Positions 1 through 7,086 of a DNA stretch of 19,988 nt are shown here, one piece after another (the first letter of the stretch is position 1; every line of letters begins with the position of its first letter). The notes beneath the pieces were generated by a model, which saw only the letters and a program-made list of their open reading frames with translations, had not been told where the DNA came from and ran no database searches. Source of the DNA: DASUFE01 sp036274675 (GTDB lineage: Bacteria > Pseudomonadota > Gammaproteobacteria > HTCC5015); the NCBI GenBank assembly GCA_036274675.1, contig DASUFE010000128.1, forward strand, positions 1-19,988. Reading direction: 5' to 3'. A program made the translations under genes and the position numbers.

Positions 1-55
1 CTCCCATAACGGAGAGTCTTTCGCACCGCCATCCAAATATTTTTGAGCCGGATAA

Positions 56-102
56 TTGCCCTTTGGGTACGGCGTCGATAACATATGTATAAAAATACAT
101 AT
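56..102 (+). promoter_or_regulatory. lexA promoter with SOS-box-like operator
   Basis: A perfect 8-bp inverted repeat with a 4-bp AAAA spacer lies at 83-102 (core ATGT-N8-ACAT at 85-100). It matches the architecture of the gammaproteobacterial SOS box (CTGT-N8-ACAG, AT-rich centre) except that the outer C and G are A and T. A plausible sigma-70 promoter, TTGCCC (56-61), 17-bp spacer, TAACAT (79-84), puts the transcription start inside the palindrome, so bound repressor would block initiation. Autoregulation by the LexA-type product starting at 115 is inferred. The palindrome is seen directly; the promoter call is weaker. Confidence 0.65.
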
Positions 103-114
103 TGAGATTTATTT

Positions 115-696
115 GTGGAATTAACCGGGATTCAATCCGAAGTGCTGGCCTATATCAGGCAAACTATTGCTGAAAACAATCGGCCGCCGACCATGCGCGA
201 AATCGCGCGGCATATGGGATGCCGTTCGGATAATTCCGCCTATCAGTATTTGAAGGCGCTGGAGCGCAAGGGAGTGCTGGAGCTGGACGGCAGTTCGCGC
301 GGGATTAATCTGCTGTTGCCGCAAGGTCTGCCGCTGGTCGGCCGCGTGGCGGCGGGCTCGCCCATCCTGGCAGTGGAGAATGTCGAACAACACATTGGGA
401 TCCGGCCGGATCTGTTCCGGCCGCGCGCGGATTTCCTGCTGCGCGTCGTCGGCTTGAGCATGCGCGACGCGGGAATACTCGACGGCGATCTGCTGGCAGT
501 GCACAAGACCGCCAGCGCCGCCAACCGCCAGATCGTGGTGGCCAGGGTGGACGATGAGGTGACCGTGAAACGTCTGCGCCGCCAGGGCAACAGCATCACT
601 CTGCTGCCGGAGAATCCGGATTTCGAACCGATACGCATTACGGCGGGACGGGAGTTCGCCATCGAGGGCGTCGTCAGCGGAGTGATCCGCCGGTGA
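115..696 (+). CDS. lexA: LexA-type SOS repressor (S24 self-cleaving)
   Basis: A 193-residue LexA homologue: a transcription repressor that self-cleaves when RecA filaments form. The N-terminal winged helix spans about residues 1-65 and the S24 peptidase fold about 73-193. The cleavage bond is Ala80-Gly81, with Ser115 (in GLSM) and Lys152 as the catalytic dyad. GTG at 115 is chosen because the protein then begins MELTGIQSEV, aligning with the usual MK(A)LTxRQxEV start, and a TGA lies in frame at 103-105. It is slightly shorter than E. coli LexA (202 aa). The recognition helix reads SDNSAYQYLKAL, where E. coli has SPNAAEEHLKAL: Asn40 is kept but the two Glu that help read CTGT are Tyr and Gln, which fits the altered operator upstream. 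The stop overlaps the next gene by 4 bp. It could be the sole LexA or a second, dedicated paralogue. Confidence 0.9.
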   Translation: MELTGIQSEVLAYIRQTIAENNRPPTMREIARHMGCRSDNSAYQYLKALERKGVLELDGSSRGINLLLPQGLPLVGRVAAGSPILAVENVEQHIGIRPDLFRPRADFLLRVVGLSMRDAGILDGDLLAVHKTASAANRQIVVARVDDEVTVKRLRRQGNSITLLPENPDFEPIRITAGREFAIEGVVSGVIRR

Positions 697-1781
697 AGCC
701 TTTGAAGCCACATGTTCTGCACAAGGCCCGCGGCGCGGTAACGAACCCCGACGGGCGTTTCGAATCGATGCGCCACGAGGCCTTCGATGACGGCTGGGTG
801 CGCACGGAGGATGAGGAGGGGAAGGCCGTGCGCACGCAGCTGTTGCCGGACACGGCGCGGAGCGTGATCAATTACAATGACTCTCCCGACATCCCCTTTG
901 ACCGCTCGATCAATCCCTATCGCGGCTGTGAACACGGCTGCATCTATTGCTTCGCGCGGCCCTCGCATGCCTATCTTGGGTTGTCGGCGGGGCTGGATTT
1001 CGAGACGAAGCTTTTTTACAAGCAGGACGCGGTGCAACTGCTGGAAGCGGAGTTGAAAAATCCGCGTTATCGCTGTCAGCCGATTGCCTTCGGCATCAAT
1101 ACAGACGCCTATCAGCCTGTGGAGCGCGAGTTGAAACTGAGCAGATCCTTGCTGGAGGTTTTACTGCGATATCGGCATCCGTTGAGCCTGATTACCAAGA
1201 GCCGCCTGATACTGCGTGATATCGACCTGCTGCGGGAGCTGGCGCAGCGCAATCTGGTTTCGGTCATGATCAGCATCACCAGTCTGGAGACGGGTGTCAA
1301 ATCAGCGCTTGAGCCGCGCGCGGCGGCGCCGGCGGTCAGGCTCGAGATTATCCGCGAGCTCAGCGCGGCGGAAGTGCCGGTGGGCGTGATGGTGGCGCCG
1401 GTGATTCCTTTCATTACGGATAATGAAATGGAATCGATACTCGAGGCCGCGTATCAAGCCGGTGCGCGCGACGCCGGTTATGTGTTGCTGCGCCTGCCGC
1501 ACGAAGTGAAGGAGCTGTTTCACGACTGGATGCGCGTGCACTATCCGCAGAAGGCGGAACATGTGATGAGCCTGTTGCGCCAGAGCCACGGCGGTAAGGA
1601 GTACGACGCCCAATGGGGAACACGCATGCGCGGCACCGGTCAATATGCGGAGTTGCTGGCTCAGCGATTCAGGAAAGCCTATCACGCGCTCGGTTACGGC
1701 GAGCGCTCCATGCCCGGGCTCGATATTTCACAATTCAAAGTGGAAGAGGAGGCGTCGGGCCAGTTGCGGATGGATTTATGA
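693..1781 (+). CDS. PA0069-family (Spl-like) radical SAM protein
   Basis: A 362-residue radical SAM protein of the PA0069/Rv2578c group, related to spore photoproduct lyase. The [4Fe-4S]/SAM motif CxxxCxxC is Cys79, Cys83, Cys86 (RGCEHGCIYC), followed by a TIM-barrel-like core. The conserved opening INYNDSPDIPFDRSINPY (about 59-76) and the C-terminal region with GTRMRGTG are typical of the family. The substrate is not established; kinship to Spl suggests a nucleic-acid photoproduct or lesion, but this is inference. The GTG start at 693 overlaps the lexA stop (GTGA), so translation is probably coupled and the gene should be induced with lexA. No strong intrinsic terminator follows directly; there is only a small palindrome at 1800-1813. 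Confidence 0.88.
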   Translation: MKPLKPHVLHKARGAVTNPDGRFESMRHEAFDDGWVRTEDEEGKAVRTQLLPDTARSVINYNDSPDIPFDRSINPYRGCEHGCIYCFARPSHAYLGLSAGLDFETKLFYKQDAVQLLEAELKNPRYRCQPIAFGINTDAYQPVERELKLSRSLLEVLLRYRHPLSLITKSRLILRDIDLLRELAQRNLVSVMISITSLETGVKSALEPRAAAPAVRLEIIRELSAAEVPVGVMVAPVIPFITDNEMESILEAAYQAGARDAGYVLLRLPHEVKELFHDWMRVHYPQKAEHVMSLLRQSHGGKEYDAQWGTRMRGTGQYAELLAQRFRKAYHALGYGERSMPGLDISQFKVEEEASGQLRMDL

Positions 1782-1920
1782 AACGCTGATGTCTGAGGCA
1801 CAACCGAGGTTGTAACTTTTACACAAACCGCGGAGCAATGCAGGATGGTTCACAAAACGGATCATTCCCTGTCGCATCTTCGGCACAAATTGCTATCTTT
1901 GAATTAAATCTGAACTATTT

Positions 1921-2039
1921 CGGAGGCCTTTTATCGAAGGCATTGCAAGTCACAACAGGGCTCGATGAGACATACCCCCCCATACCGTTTTTTCGAGCCG
2001 TTTCAGCCCCTGTCCCCCCAAGAGCAGGGGCTTTTTTTT
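1921..2039 (+). ncRNA. Possible small RNA ending in intrinsic terminator
   Basis: Three consecutive stem-loops can be drawn. GCCTT/AAGGC (1926-1930 with 1937-1941) and GGCTCGA/TCGAGCC (1959-1965 with 1993-1999, 27-nt C-rich loop) precede AGCCCCTG/CAGGGGCT (2005-2012 with 2025-2032), which is followed by eight T. The nearest upstream gene ends at 1781, so a terminator more than 220 bp downstream suggests a separate short transcript or a long 3' UTR. TTGCTA at 1890-1895 is a possible -35, but the -10 (AACTAT, 1913-1918) is poor. It does not resemble 6S RNA, tmRNA or a riboswitch class I recognise. Confidence 0.28.
2005..2039 (+). terminator. Strong Rho-independent terminator
   Basis: A perfect 8-bp GC-rich stem (2005-2012 with 2025-2032), a 12-nt loop and an uninterrupted run of eight T (2032-2039). 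It lies 224 bp after the radical SAM stop and 177 bp before transaldolase, so it ends either the lexA operon transcript or an independent small RNA. Confidence 0.85.
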
Positions 2040-2168
2040 GGATTTTGCGGGAAGCGGGAACTTCTGTGACGCGGTTCACTCTTATCCGGCCGGCGGTTTT
2101 CCGTTATCAGGGACATATTCACCGGGGTTTTGGCCCCAGAGGCGATTTTTTTACCGCCTCCCTCAGGC

Positions 2169-2174
2169 TATAAT
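2169..2174 (+). promoter_or_regulatory. Putative -10 box of transaldolase gene
   Basis: A consensus TATAAT lies 41 bp upstream of the transaldolase ATG and just downstream of a GAGGCG/CGCCTC hairpin with a T-rich loop (2139-2160). No good -35 hexamer is seen at the usual distance. A ribosome binding site (GAGAGG, about 2200-2205) follows before the start codon. Confidence 0.5.
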
Positions 2175-2215
2175 AAGCGCCCATTCCCCATCCCTATCGA
2201 GAGGCGACTTGAGCT

Positions 2216-3211
2216 ATGGCAGTCAAACCGAGCGAACTCAAACAACCCCAGGCTTCACAGAGTAAATTGCAGCAGTTAAGGGCAATGACGGTGGTTGTGG
2301 CGGACACCGGGGAAATCGACGCCATTCGCAAGTACCAGCCACAGGACGCGACGACCAATCCCTCATTGCTGTTCAAGGCCGCGCAAAAGCCCGAATACGC
2401 GGGAATGATCCGGCAAGCCCTGGAGTGGGCGGCCAAACAGGGCGGGTCCGCGCAGGAACAGCTGGTTCATGCCACCGACCGGCTGGCTGTGCTGGCGGGC
2501 AAGGAAATTCTCGGCATTGTACCGGGTCGGGTCTCCACGGAAGTGGACGCTCGCATTTCCTTCGATACCAAGGCCCTTATCGAAAAGGCTAAACGCTTGA
2601 TGGCCATGTATAACGAATTCGGCATTTCCAATGACCGGATACTGATCAAGGTCGCCTCAACCTGGGAAGGCATCCGCGCCGCTGAACAACTGGAGAAGCA
2701 GGGGATCAACTGCAATCTCACATTGTTGTTCGGCTTCGTGCAGGCCGTGGCCTGCGCCGATGCCGGCGTCTACCTGATTTCACCTTTTGTCGGCCGCATA
2801 CTGGACTGGTACAAGGCCAAGAACGGCCGTGACTATGCCGCTACCGAGGATCCGGGCGTGCAATCCGTCACCCGTATTTACGGGTATTACAAACAGCACG
2901 GTTACCGCACCGTGGTGATGGGCGCCAGTTTCCGCAACACTGGAGAGATCGAGCAGCTCGCGGGCTGCGACCGCCTGACCATCAGCCCGCAACTGATGCA
3001 ACAGCTCGAAGCGGATAACGGGCCGCTGCAACGCATGCTGTCGGAGCAGGGCCCGTTTGAACCCGTTGCGCGCTTTGTGCCGGACGAGAAAAGCTTCCGC
3101 TGGCAACTCAACGAGGACGCCATGGCCTCCGACAAACTGGCCGAAGGTATTCGCGGCTTCGCCGAGGACCAGATAAAGCTGGAAAACCTGCTTAAGACCT
3201 TTCCGTGCTGA
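2216..3211 (+). CDS. tal: Transaldolase, TalB type
   Basis: A 331-residue class I transaldolase that transfers a dihydroxyacetone unit from sedoheptulose-7-phosphate to glyceraldehyde-3-phosphate in the cytosolic non-oxidative pentose phosphate pathway. With a constant offset of 13 from E. coli TalB, all key residues are present: Asp30, Asn48, Glu109, the Schiff-base Lys145 (in LIKVASTWEG) and Thr169. The offset is an N-terminal extension with two basic stretches (MAVKPSELKQ). The ATG at 2216 has a suitable GAGAGG about 10 bp upstream. Length and motifs fit the long TalA/TalB group, not the short TalC/F6P-aldolase group. Its stop lies just before the small membrane-protein gene, probably co-transcribed. 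Confidence 0.96.
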   Translation: MAVKPSELKQPQASQSKLQQLRAMTVVVADTGEIDAIRKYQPQDATTNPSLLFKAAQKPEYAGMIRQALEWAAKQGGSAQEQLVHATDRLAVLAGKEILGIVPGRVSTEVDARISFDTKALIEKAKRLMAMYNEFGISNDRILIKVASTWEGIRAAEQLEKQGINCNLTLLFGFVQAVACADAGVYLISPFVGRILDWYKAKNGRDYAATEDPGVQSVTRIYGYYKQHGYRTVVMGASFRNTGEIEQLAGCDRLTISPQLMQQLEADNGPLQRMLSEQGPFEPVARFVPDEKSFRWQLNEDAMASDKLAEGIRGFAEDQIKLENLLKTFPC

Positions 3212-3225
3212 CAGGCCGCGCCCGG

Positions 3226-3612
3226 ATGCATAACAAGCTGATCGGTTACCTGCTGTGGATATTCGGTTTCATGGGAGCTCACCGCTTCTATTACGGCAGG
3301 CCGGTGTCGGGGACGATCTGGTTTTTTACGCTCGGACTGTTCTTCATCGGCTGGATCGTCGATCTGTTCCTGATCCCCTCGATGGACCAGGAAGCTGACC
3401 GCCGTTTCCGGCCCGGTTCAAAAGACTATAACGTGGCCTGGATACTGCTCACCTTTCTCGGCATATTCGGAATCCACCGCTTCTACATGGGCAAGATTAT
3501 TACCGGTGTGGTCTATCTGTTTACCGGCGGGCTGCTGTTGATCGGGGTGGTTTACGATTATTGGACGTTGAACGACCAGATCGACGAGATCCACTATCTT
3601 CAAAAGACCTGA
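3226..3612 (+). CDS. TM2-domain membrane protein with two repeats
   Basis: A small inner-membrane protein (128 aa from the ATG at 3226; a GTG at 3205 overlapping the transaldolase stop would add 7 residues). It has about four hydrophobic helices arranged as two similar halves. Each half contains a helix, the turn GAHRFYYG or GIHRFYMG, and a second helix ending in IGWIVDLF or IGVVYDYW. HRFY-turn hairpins of this kind are the hallmark of TM2 domains (Pfam TM2), whose function in bacteria is unknown. MHNKLIGYLLW is preferred as the N terminus because the hydrophobic helix begins directly after it. It sits 14 bp after transaldolase on the same strand and converges with the msrA gene. Confidence 0.8.
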   Translation: MHNKLIGYLLWIFGFMGAHRFYYGRPVSGTIWFFTLGLFFIGWIVDLFLIPSMDQEADRRFRPGSKDYNVAWILLTFLGIFGIHRFYMGKIITGVVYLFTGGLLLIGVVYDYWTLNDQIDEIHYLQKT

Positions 3613-3727
3613 AGCACGCAAAAGTTGTCACGGCTTTTTAATTCTTGTCATCGCCAAGGCGCCAGATTTTTAATTCTTTGCGTCGTGGCGTGATAAAACT
3701 TATGAGCTTATGGCAAGGTAGCGGGCT
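3613..3727. repeat. Convergent intergenic spacer with direct repeat
   Basis: The 12-bp word TTTTTAATTCTT occurs twice, at 3635-3646 and 3667-3678, each followed by related sequence (GTCATCGCC and TGCGTCGTGGCG), with a GGCGCC palindrome between them. It resembles degenerate interspersed repeat debris. No clear terminator is seen for either convergent gene. Confidence 0.45.
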
Positions 3728-4363
3728 TTATTCTTCGGGATTCCAGTAACTATCGAGTACTTTGTCGCGGCCGCAGCCGTGGCGGTAGAAGCGGTAGCGC
3801 AGGGGGTTTTTCTTGTAGTAATCCTGGTGATACTCCTCGGCCGGGTAGAATTCACCGGCGGGAACGATCTGTGTGGCAAAGGGCTTGCCGTATTTTTTGA
3901 AGGTGTCGCTGTTTTCCAGTTCCAGTTTTGATTGCTCGGCCAGGCGTTGCTGCTCCGCGTCGTGATAGAACACGGCGGAACGGTATTGATTGCCGCGGTC
4001 GCAGAACTGGCCGCCCGCGTCCAGCGGGTCGACGTTATGCCAGAAGACTTCCAGCAGCCGGCTATAGCTCACCTTGGCGGGATCGTAGACGATCTGCACC
4101 GATTCCGCGTGTCCGGTGCCGCCCTCGGATACCTGTTCGTAACTCGGGTTGGGCGTCCGACCGCCGGTGTAACCGGAGGTGGCCGAAATCACGCCGTCCA
4201 GTTTCTCGAAAGGCGGTTCCATGCACCAGAAGCAGCCACCGGCGAAGGTCGCGACGGCCGTGGTTTTTCCGGTCGTGCTAACGGCATCATCTGCGGCATA
4301 GGCGCCGCCGCCGGTTAGCATGCAACAAACGGCGAGGATAGCCGCGAGGCCCCGTGGCTTCAT
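3728..4363 (-). CDS. msrA: Exported peptide-methionine (S)-S-oxide reductase MsrA
   Basis: A 211-residue MsrA that reduces the S-epimer of methionine sulfoxide. A Sec signal peptide is visible: basic MKPR, hydrophobic core, and a cleavage site after Ala-Tyr-Ala (about residue 23), so the enzyme acts in the periplasm. The catalytic motif GCFWC gives Cys44 (nucleophile) and Cys47. The C-terminal Cys197 in HGCGRD is a likely recycling cysteine; Cys121 is extra. The family block EFYPAEEYHQDYY is intact. Its ATG overlaps the stop of msrB (ATGA at 4360-4363), so the two epimer-specific enzymes are translationally coupled. A lipoprotein reading (Cys13/Cys14) is less likely because no good lipobox is present. 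No dedicated thioredoxin-like partner is encoded nearby. Confidence 0.93.
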   Translation of the reverse strand: MKPRGLAAILAVCCMLTGGGAYAADDAVSTTGKTTAVATFAGGCFWCMEPPFEKLDGVISATSGYTGGRTPNPSYEQVSEGGTGHAESVQIVYDPAKVSYSRLLEVFWHNVDPLDAGGQFCDRGNQYRSAVFYHDAEQQRLAEQSKLELENSDTFKKYGKPFATQIVPAGEFYPAEEYHQDYYKKNPLRYRFYRHGCGRDKVLDSYWNPEE

Positions 4364-4884
4364 GAGCGCAACTCCGGCAGTTTCTCCTCGGTTGGAACGA
4401 AGCGCAGCGCCAGTCCGTTATTGCAATAGCGCAGGCCGGTGGGTTCGGGGCCGTCGTCGAAGACGTGACCCTGGTGTCCGCCGCAACGGGCGCAATGGTA
4501 TTCCGTGCGGGGCAGGATCAGGAAAAAATCGCGCTTGGTGGCGATATGTCCCGGCGAGATCGGCTGCCAGAAACTGGGCCAGCCGGTACCGCTTTCGTAT
4601 TTGGCCTCGGAAGAAAACAGCGGCAGGAAACAGGCCCCGCAGATGAAGGTTCCGGCGCGTTTTTCCTTGTTGAGCGGGCTGCTGCCGGCGCGCTCGGTGG
4701 CTTCTTCGAACAGGACGGCATAGCTTTCCTGGCTGAGGACCTCGCGCCATTGTTCGGTCGGTTTATTGAGGGGTGCTATTTCAGTGGTCATAGTTGCGGC
4801 CCATGCTGGTTTGAAGATGGATGCTTTGAATATTGAGTAAACGGCGATGCCGGTGCTGGCGGCGATAAACTGGCGGCGTTTCAT
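4360..4884 (-). CDS. msrB: Exported peptide-methionine (R)-S-oxide reductase MsrB (Tat signal)
   Basis: A 174-residue MsrB that reduces the R-epimer of methionine sulfoxide. The start at 4884 is chosen over longer in-frame options because AGGAGA lies 10 bp upstream and the protein then begins MKRRQFIAAS, a twin-arginine-like signal followed by a hydrophobic stretch and an AWA cleavage site (about residue 29). The structural zinc site is Cys82, Cys85, Cys131, Cys134 (two CxxC motifs), and the catalytic Cys154 lies in LRYCNN. The order msrB-msrA with 4-bp overlap gives an exported pair that repairs oxidised envelope proteins. It is divergent from mtnB across 281 bp. Tat versus Sec export is inferred from the KRRxFI motif only. 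Confidence 0.92.
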   Translation of the reverse strand: MKRRQFIAASTGIAVYSIFKASIFKPAWAATMTTEIAPLNKPTEQWREVLSQESYAVLFEEATERAGSSPLNKEKRAGTFICGACFLPLFSSEAKYESGTGWPSFWQPISPGHIATKRDFFLILPRTEYHCARCGGHQGHVFDDGPEPTGLRYCNNGLALRFVPTEEKLPELRS

Positions 4885-5048
4885 GGCGCTCGATTCTCCT
4901 GGGGATGCCCGGTAAGCGTTTGAGCCCCGGCGTTCCCGTTGGTTCTGCGGGGAAGGATCTCTGTCATCGATATATACGATATTAACGGGCCGATGGATGC
5001 CCGCAACCGGTTTTTGCGCCGGGTGGGCCTTCGATAGCGGCCGGCGGG

Positions 5049-5077
5049 TTATACATCCCGGCCCGGGCATGTATACT
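5049..5077 (+). promoter_or_regulatory. Putative mtnBDC promoter
   Basis: TTATAC (5049-5054), exactly 17 bp, then TATACT (5072-5077) is the best sigma-70-like pair in the msrB-mtnB divergent region. It would give a leader of about 80 nt with a small CGCCT/AGGCG hairpin. I do not recognise a SAM or SAH riboswitch in that leader. Confidence 0.4.
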
Positions 5078-5165
5078 TAACGCCGTTCCGCAAACATGGG
5101 GCCGGCCGAAACCGGGCGCCTCCATAAGGCGGCGCAAGTTGAAGCGGTAAAAGTTGAGGACCAGA

Positions 5166-5780
5166 GTGGATTCCGAATTACGGCAACGCGCAGCAGAATT
5201 GATCGAAGCCGGGCGCTGGCTCAGCGAGCGCGGCCTGGTGCCCGCGACCAGCGGCAACCTGTCGGCCCGACTGGCCGACGGCCGGATCGCCATTACAGTA
5301 TCCGGGCGCCATAAAGGGCAGCTGCGGGAGGAAGATATTCTGTGCGCCGACGCGGCAGGAGCGTCGCTCGACCAGCGCCGGCCCTCCGCCGAAACCCTGT
5401 TGCATGTGCAGATCTACAAGCGGTTTGCGGACGCACGGGTGGTCCTGCATCCTCATTCGCTGAACGCGACCGTGCTGTCGCGCCTGCATGCGGGGCCCGT
5501 CTATCTCGAGGGATATGAGCTGGCGAAGGCCTTCCCGGGAATTGATACGCATGAAACGGGTCTTACCGTGCCCGTGTTCGATAACGATCAGGACTTACAG
5601 CGGCTGGCGCGCAAGGTGGACCGGTACATGCAGTCCGATCCCTCCGTGCGCGGTTATCTGATCCGGGGCCACGGCTTTTATACCTGGGGCGATTCCGCGA
5701 CGGCGGCGTTGCGCCATGTGGAAGCCCTGGACTTTATGTTTGCCTGTGAACTGAAACTATACGAGGTGAGAAAGCCATGA
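5166..5780 (+). CDS. mtnB: Methylthioribulose-1-phosphate dehydratase
   Basis: A class II aldolase-fold enzyme (about 204 aa) that dehydrates methylthioribulose-1-phosphate in the methionine salvage pathway. Visible motifs are TSGNLS (about 28-33), the acidic residue in RPSAETLLH (Glu76), the zinc-binding HPHS (His95, His97), and a third histidine region RGHGFYTWG near residue 160. GTG at 5166 is chosen because TGAGGA lies 5 bp upstream; a TTG at 5154 is the alternative and would overlap that ribosome binding site. The stop overlaps the mtnD start (ATGA). mtnA, mtnP and the final aminotransferase are not in the window and would have to be elsewhere for a complete cycle. Confidence 0.92.
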   Translation: MDSELRQRAAELIEAGRWLSERGLVPATSGNLSARLADGRIAITVSGRHKGQLREEDILCADAAGASLDQRRPSAETLLHVQIYKRFADARVVLHPHSLNATVLSRLHAGPVYLEGYELAKAFPGIDTHETGLTVPVFDNDQDLQRLARKVDRYMQSDPSVRGYLIRGHGFYTWGDSATAALRHVEALDFMFACELKLYEVRKP

Positions 5781-6337
5781 GCCGACTGACGATTTACGCT
5801 GACGACTACAGCGGAAAACCGGAAGTGTTGACCAACCACGCGGAAATCGCGCGGCGCCTGCGCAAGGTGGGAGTGCAGTTCGAGCGCTGGCTGGCCGACA
5901 AGGTGTTGCCGGTCGACGCCGACCAGGAAACGGTGCTCAAGGCGTACAAGACCAGCGTGGACCGCCTGAACCGGGAATACGGGTTCAAGTCCATCGACGT
6001 GGTGAGCCTGCGCCCGGATCACCCCAAAAAAGACGAGATGCGGCAGAAGTTCCTGAACGAGCACACCCACGACGATTTCGAAGTGCGCTTCTTCGTGGAC
6101 GGTTCCGGCCTGTTCTACCTGCATATCGACGACAAGGTTTACATGGTGCTGTGCGAACAGGGAGACCTGATCAGCGTACCGGCGAAGGTCACTCACTGGT
6201 TCGATATGGGGGCGCAGCCGAATTTCAAATGTATCCGCTTTTTCGTGGTCCCTGAAGGCTGGGTCGGCAATTTCACCGGCAGCGACATCGCCCGCCGGTT
6301 CCCGGACTTTGACAGACACGCGGCAGCCTCGGCATGA
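5777..6337 (+). CDS. mtnD: Acireductone dioxygenase
   Basis: A 186-residue cupin enzyme of methionine salvage. With bound Fe(II) it converts acireductone to 2-keto-4-methylthiobutyrate and formate; with Ni(II) it yields an off-pathway product with CO. The metal ligands are all present at the positions known from the Klebsiella enzyme: His96, His98, Glu102 (HTHDDFE) and His140. The gene overlaps mtnB upstream and mtnC downstream by 4 bp each (ATGA at both junctions), giving tight translational coupling. The product of mtnC is its substrate. Confidence 0.95.
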   Translation: MSRLTIYADDYSGKPEVLTNHAEIARRLRKVGVQFERWLADKVLPVDADQETVLKAYKTSVDRLNREYGFKSIDVVSLRPDHPKKDEMRQKFLNEHTHDDFEVRFFVDGSGLFYLHIDDKVYMVLCEQGDLISVPAKVTHWFDMGAQPNFKCIRFFVVPEGWVGNFTGSDIARRFPDFDRHAAASA

Positions 6338-7011
6338 TCGAGGCGGTCGTTACCGACATTGAGGGTACGACCTCCTCGTTGAGCTTTGTCAAGGATGTGC
6401 TGTTTCCGTATGCCCGCGCGCACATCCGGCGCTTCGTGCTCGAGAACCAGCAGCGCGAGGAAGTGCAGGCGCTGCTGAACGACGTGCGCAGGGAGATGCA
6501 GCAGCCGGGCGCTCCGGTGGAGGATGTGATCGGCTGCCTGATTTCCTGGATAGACCAGGATAAGAAGGCGACACCGCTGAAGGACCTGCAGGGTATGATT
6601 TGGGAGCAGGGTTATCGCGACGGCAGTTATCGCGGGCACGTTTACCGCGATGCGGCGGAGAAGCTGCGGCAATGGCATGCGGCGGGGGTACGCCTGTATA
6701 TCTATTCCTCCGGATCCGTGCAGGCGCAGAAGCTGCTGTTCGCGCACACCGAATACGGCGATCTGACGCCCTTGTTCAACGGTTACTTCGACACCACCAC
6801 GGGGCACAAGCGTGAAGTCGAATCCTATCGAAAAATCGCGCAGGCTATCGGCCTGCCCGCCGAAAAAATTCTATTCCTGTCGGATATCCGCGAAGAACTC
6901 GAAGCTGCTGAAACCGCCGGCATGGAAGTGACGCTGCTGGATCGGACAAGCGCAACCGGCTACAGCGCTTTTCCCCGCGCCGTCGATTTTGACCAGATAC
7001 GTTTTAATTGA
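6334..7011 (+). CDS. mtnC: Enolase-phosphatase E1
   Basis: A 225-residue HAD-superfamily bifunctional enolase/phosphatase. It converts 2,3-diketo-5-methylthiopentyl-1-phosphate to acireductone, the substrate of the MtnD encoded directly upstream. HAD motif I is DIEGTT (Asp8, Glu10), motif II SSGS (125-128), motif III the lysine in TGHKREVESY (about 157-165), and motif IV FLSD (181-184). The ATG overlaps the mtnD stop. It is the last gene of the operon and is followed by a modest hairpin with four T. Confidence 0.95.
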   Translation: MIEAVVTDIEGTTSSLSFVKDVLFPYARAHIRRFVLENQQREEVQALLNDVRREMQQPGAPVEDVIGCLISWIDQDKKATPLKDLQGMIWEQGYRDGSYRGHVYRDAAEKLRQWHAAGVRLYIYSSGSVQAQKLLFAHTEYGDLTPLFNGYFDTTTGHKREVESYRKIAQAIGLPAEKILFLSDIREELEAAETAGMEVTLLDRTSATGYSAFPRAVDFDQIRFN

Positions 7012-7086
7012 CGATCCCGGTATTTTCTCTGTTCTGTTAAGGATAATCCCGATCCGGTTTTTGCCGCGCGAAAGCGGAAATTCCAT

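Larger units (their letters stand above)
1782..2215. other. 434-bp intergenic region with structured segment
   Basis: No convincing protein-coding frame was found here. It holds a short palindrome (1800-1813) after the radical SAM gene, three successive hairpins at 1926-1941, 1959-1999 and 2005-2032, a U-tract, a second hairpin (about 2139-2160) and a -10-like box ahead of transaldolase. The middle part is treated separately as a possible small RNA. Confidence 0.6.

Noticed and set aside
1782..2040. CsrB/RsmZ-type sponge RNA because of several GGA triplets
   Set aside because: Only about four GGA occur in 260 nt, close to chance, and they are not consistently placed in hairpin loops.
3635..3678. 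12-bp direct repeat as an attachment site or target duplication
   Set aside because: The copies are only 32 bp apart start to start, enclose nothing, and no recombinase gene is near; repeat debris is the simpler reading.
4885..5070. N-terminal extension of MsrB to 5070
   Set aside because: The extension is Arg/Pro-rich without domain character, and the start at 4884 has a good ribosome binding site and yields a signal peptide.
5078..5165. SAM or SAH riboswitch in the mtnB leader
   Set aside because: The leader is short and shows only a 5-bp hairpin; none of the conserved core words of SAM-I, SAM-II or SAH riboswitches was found.
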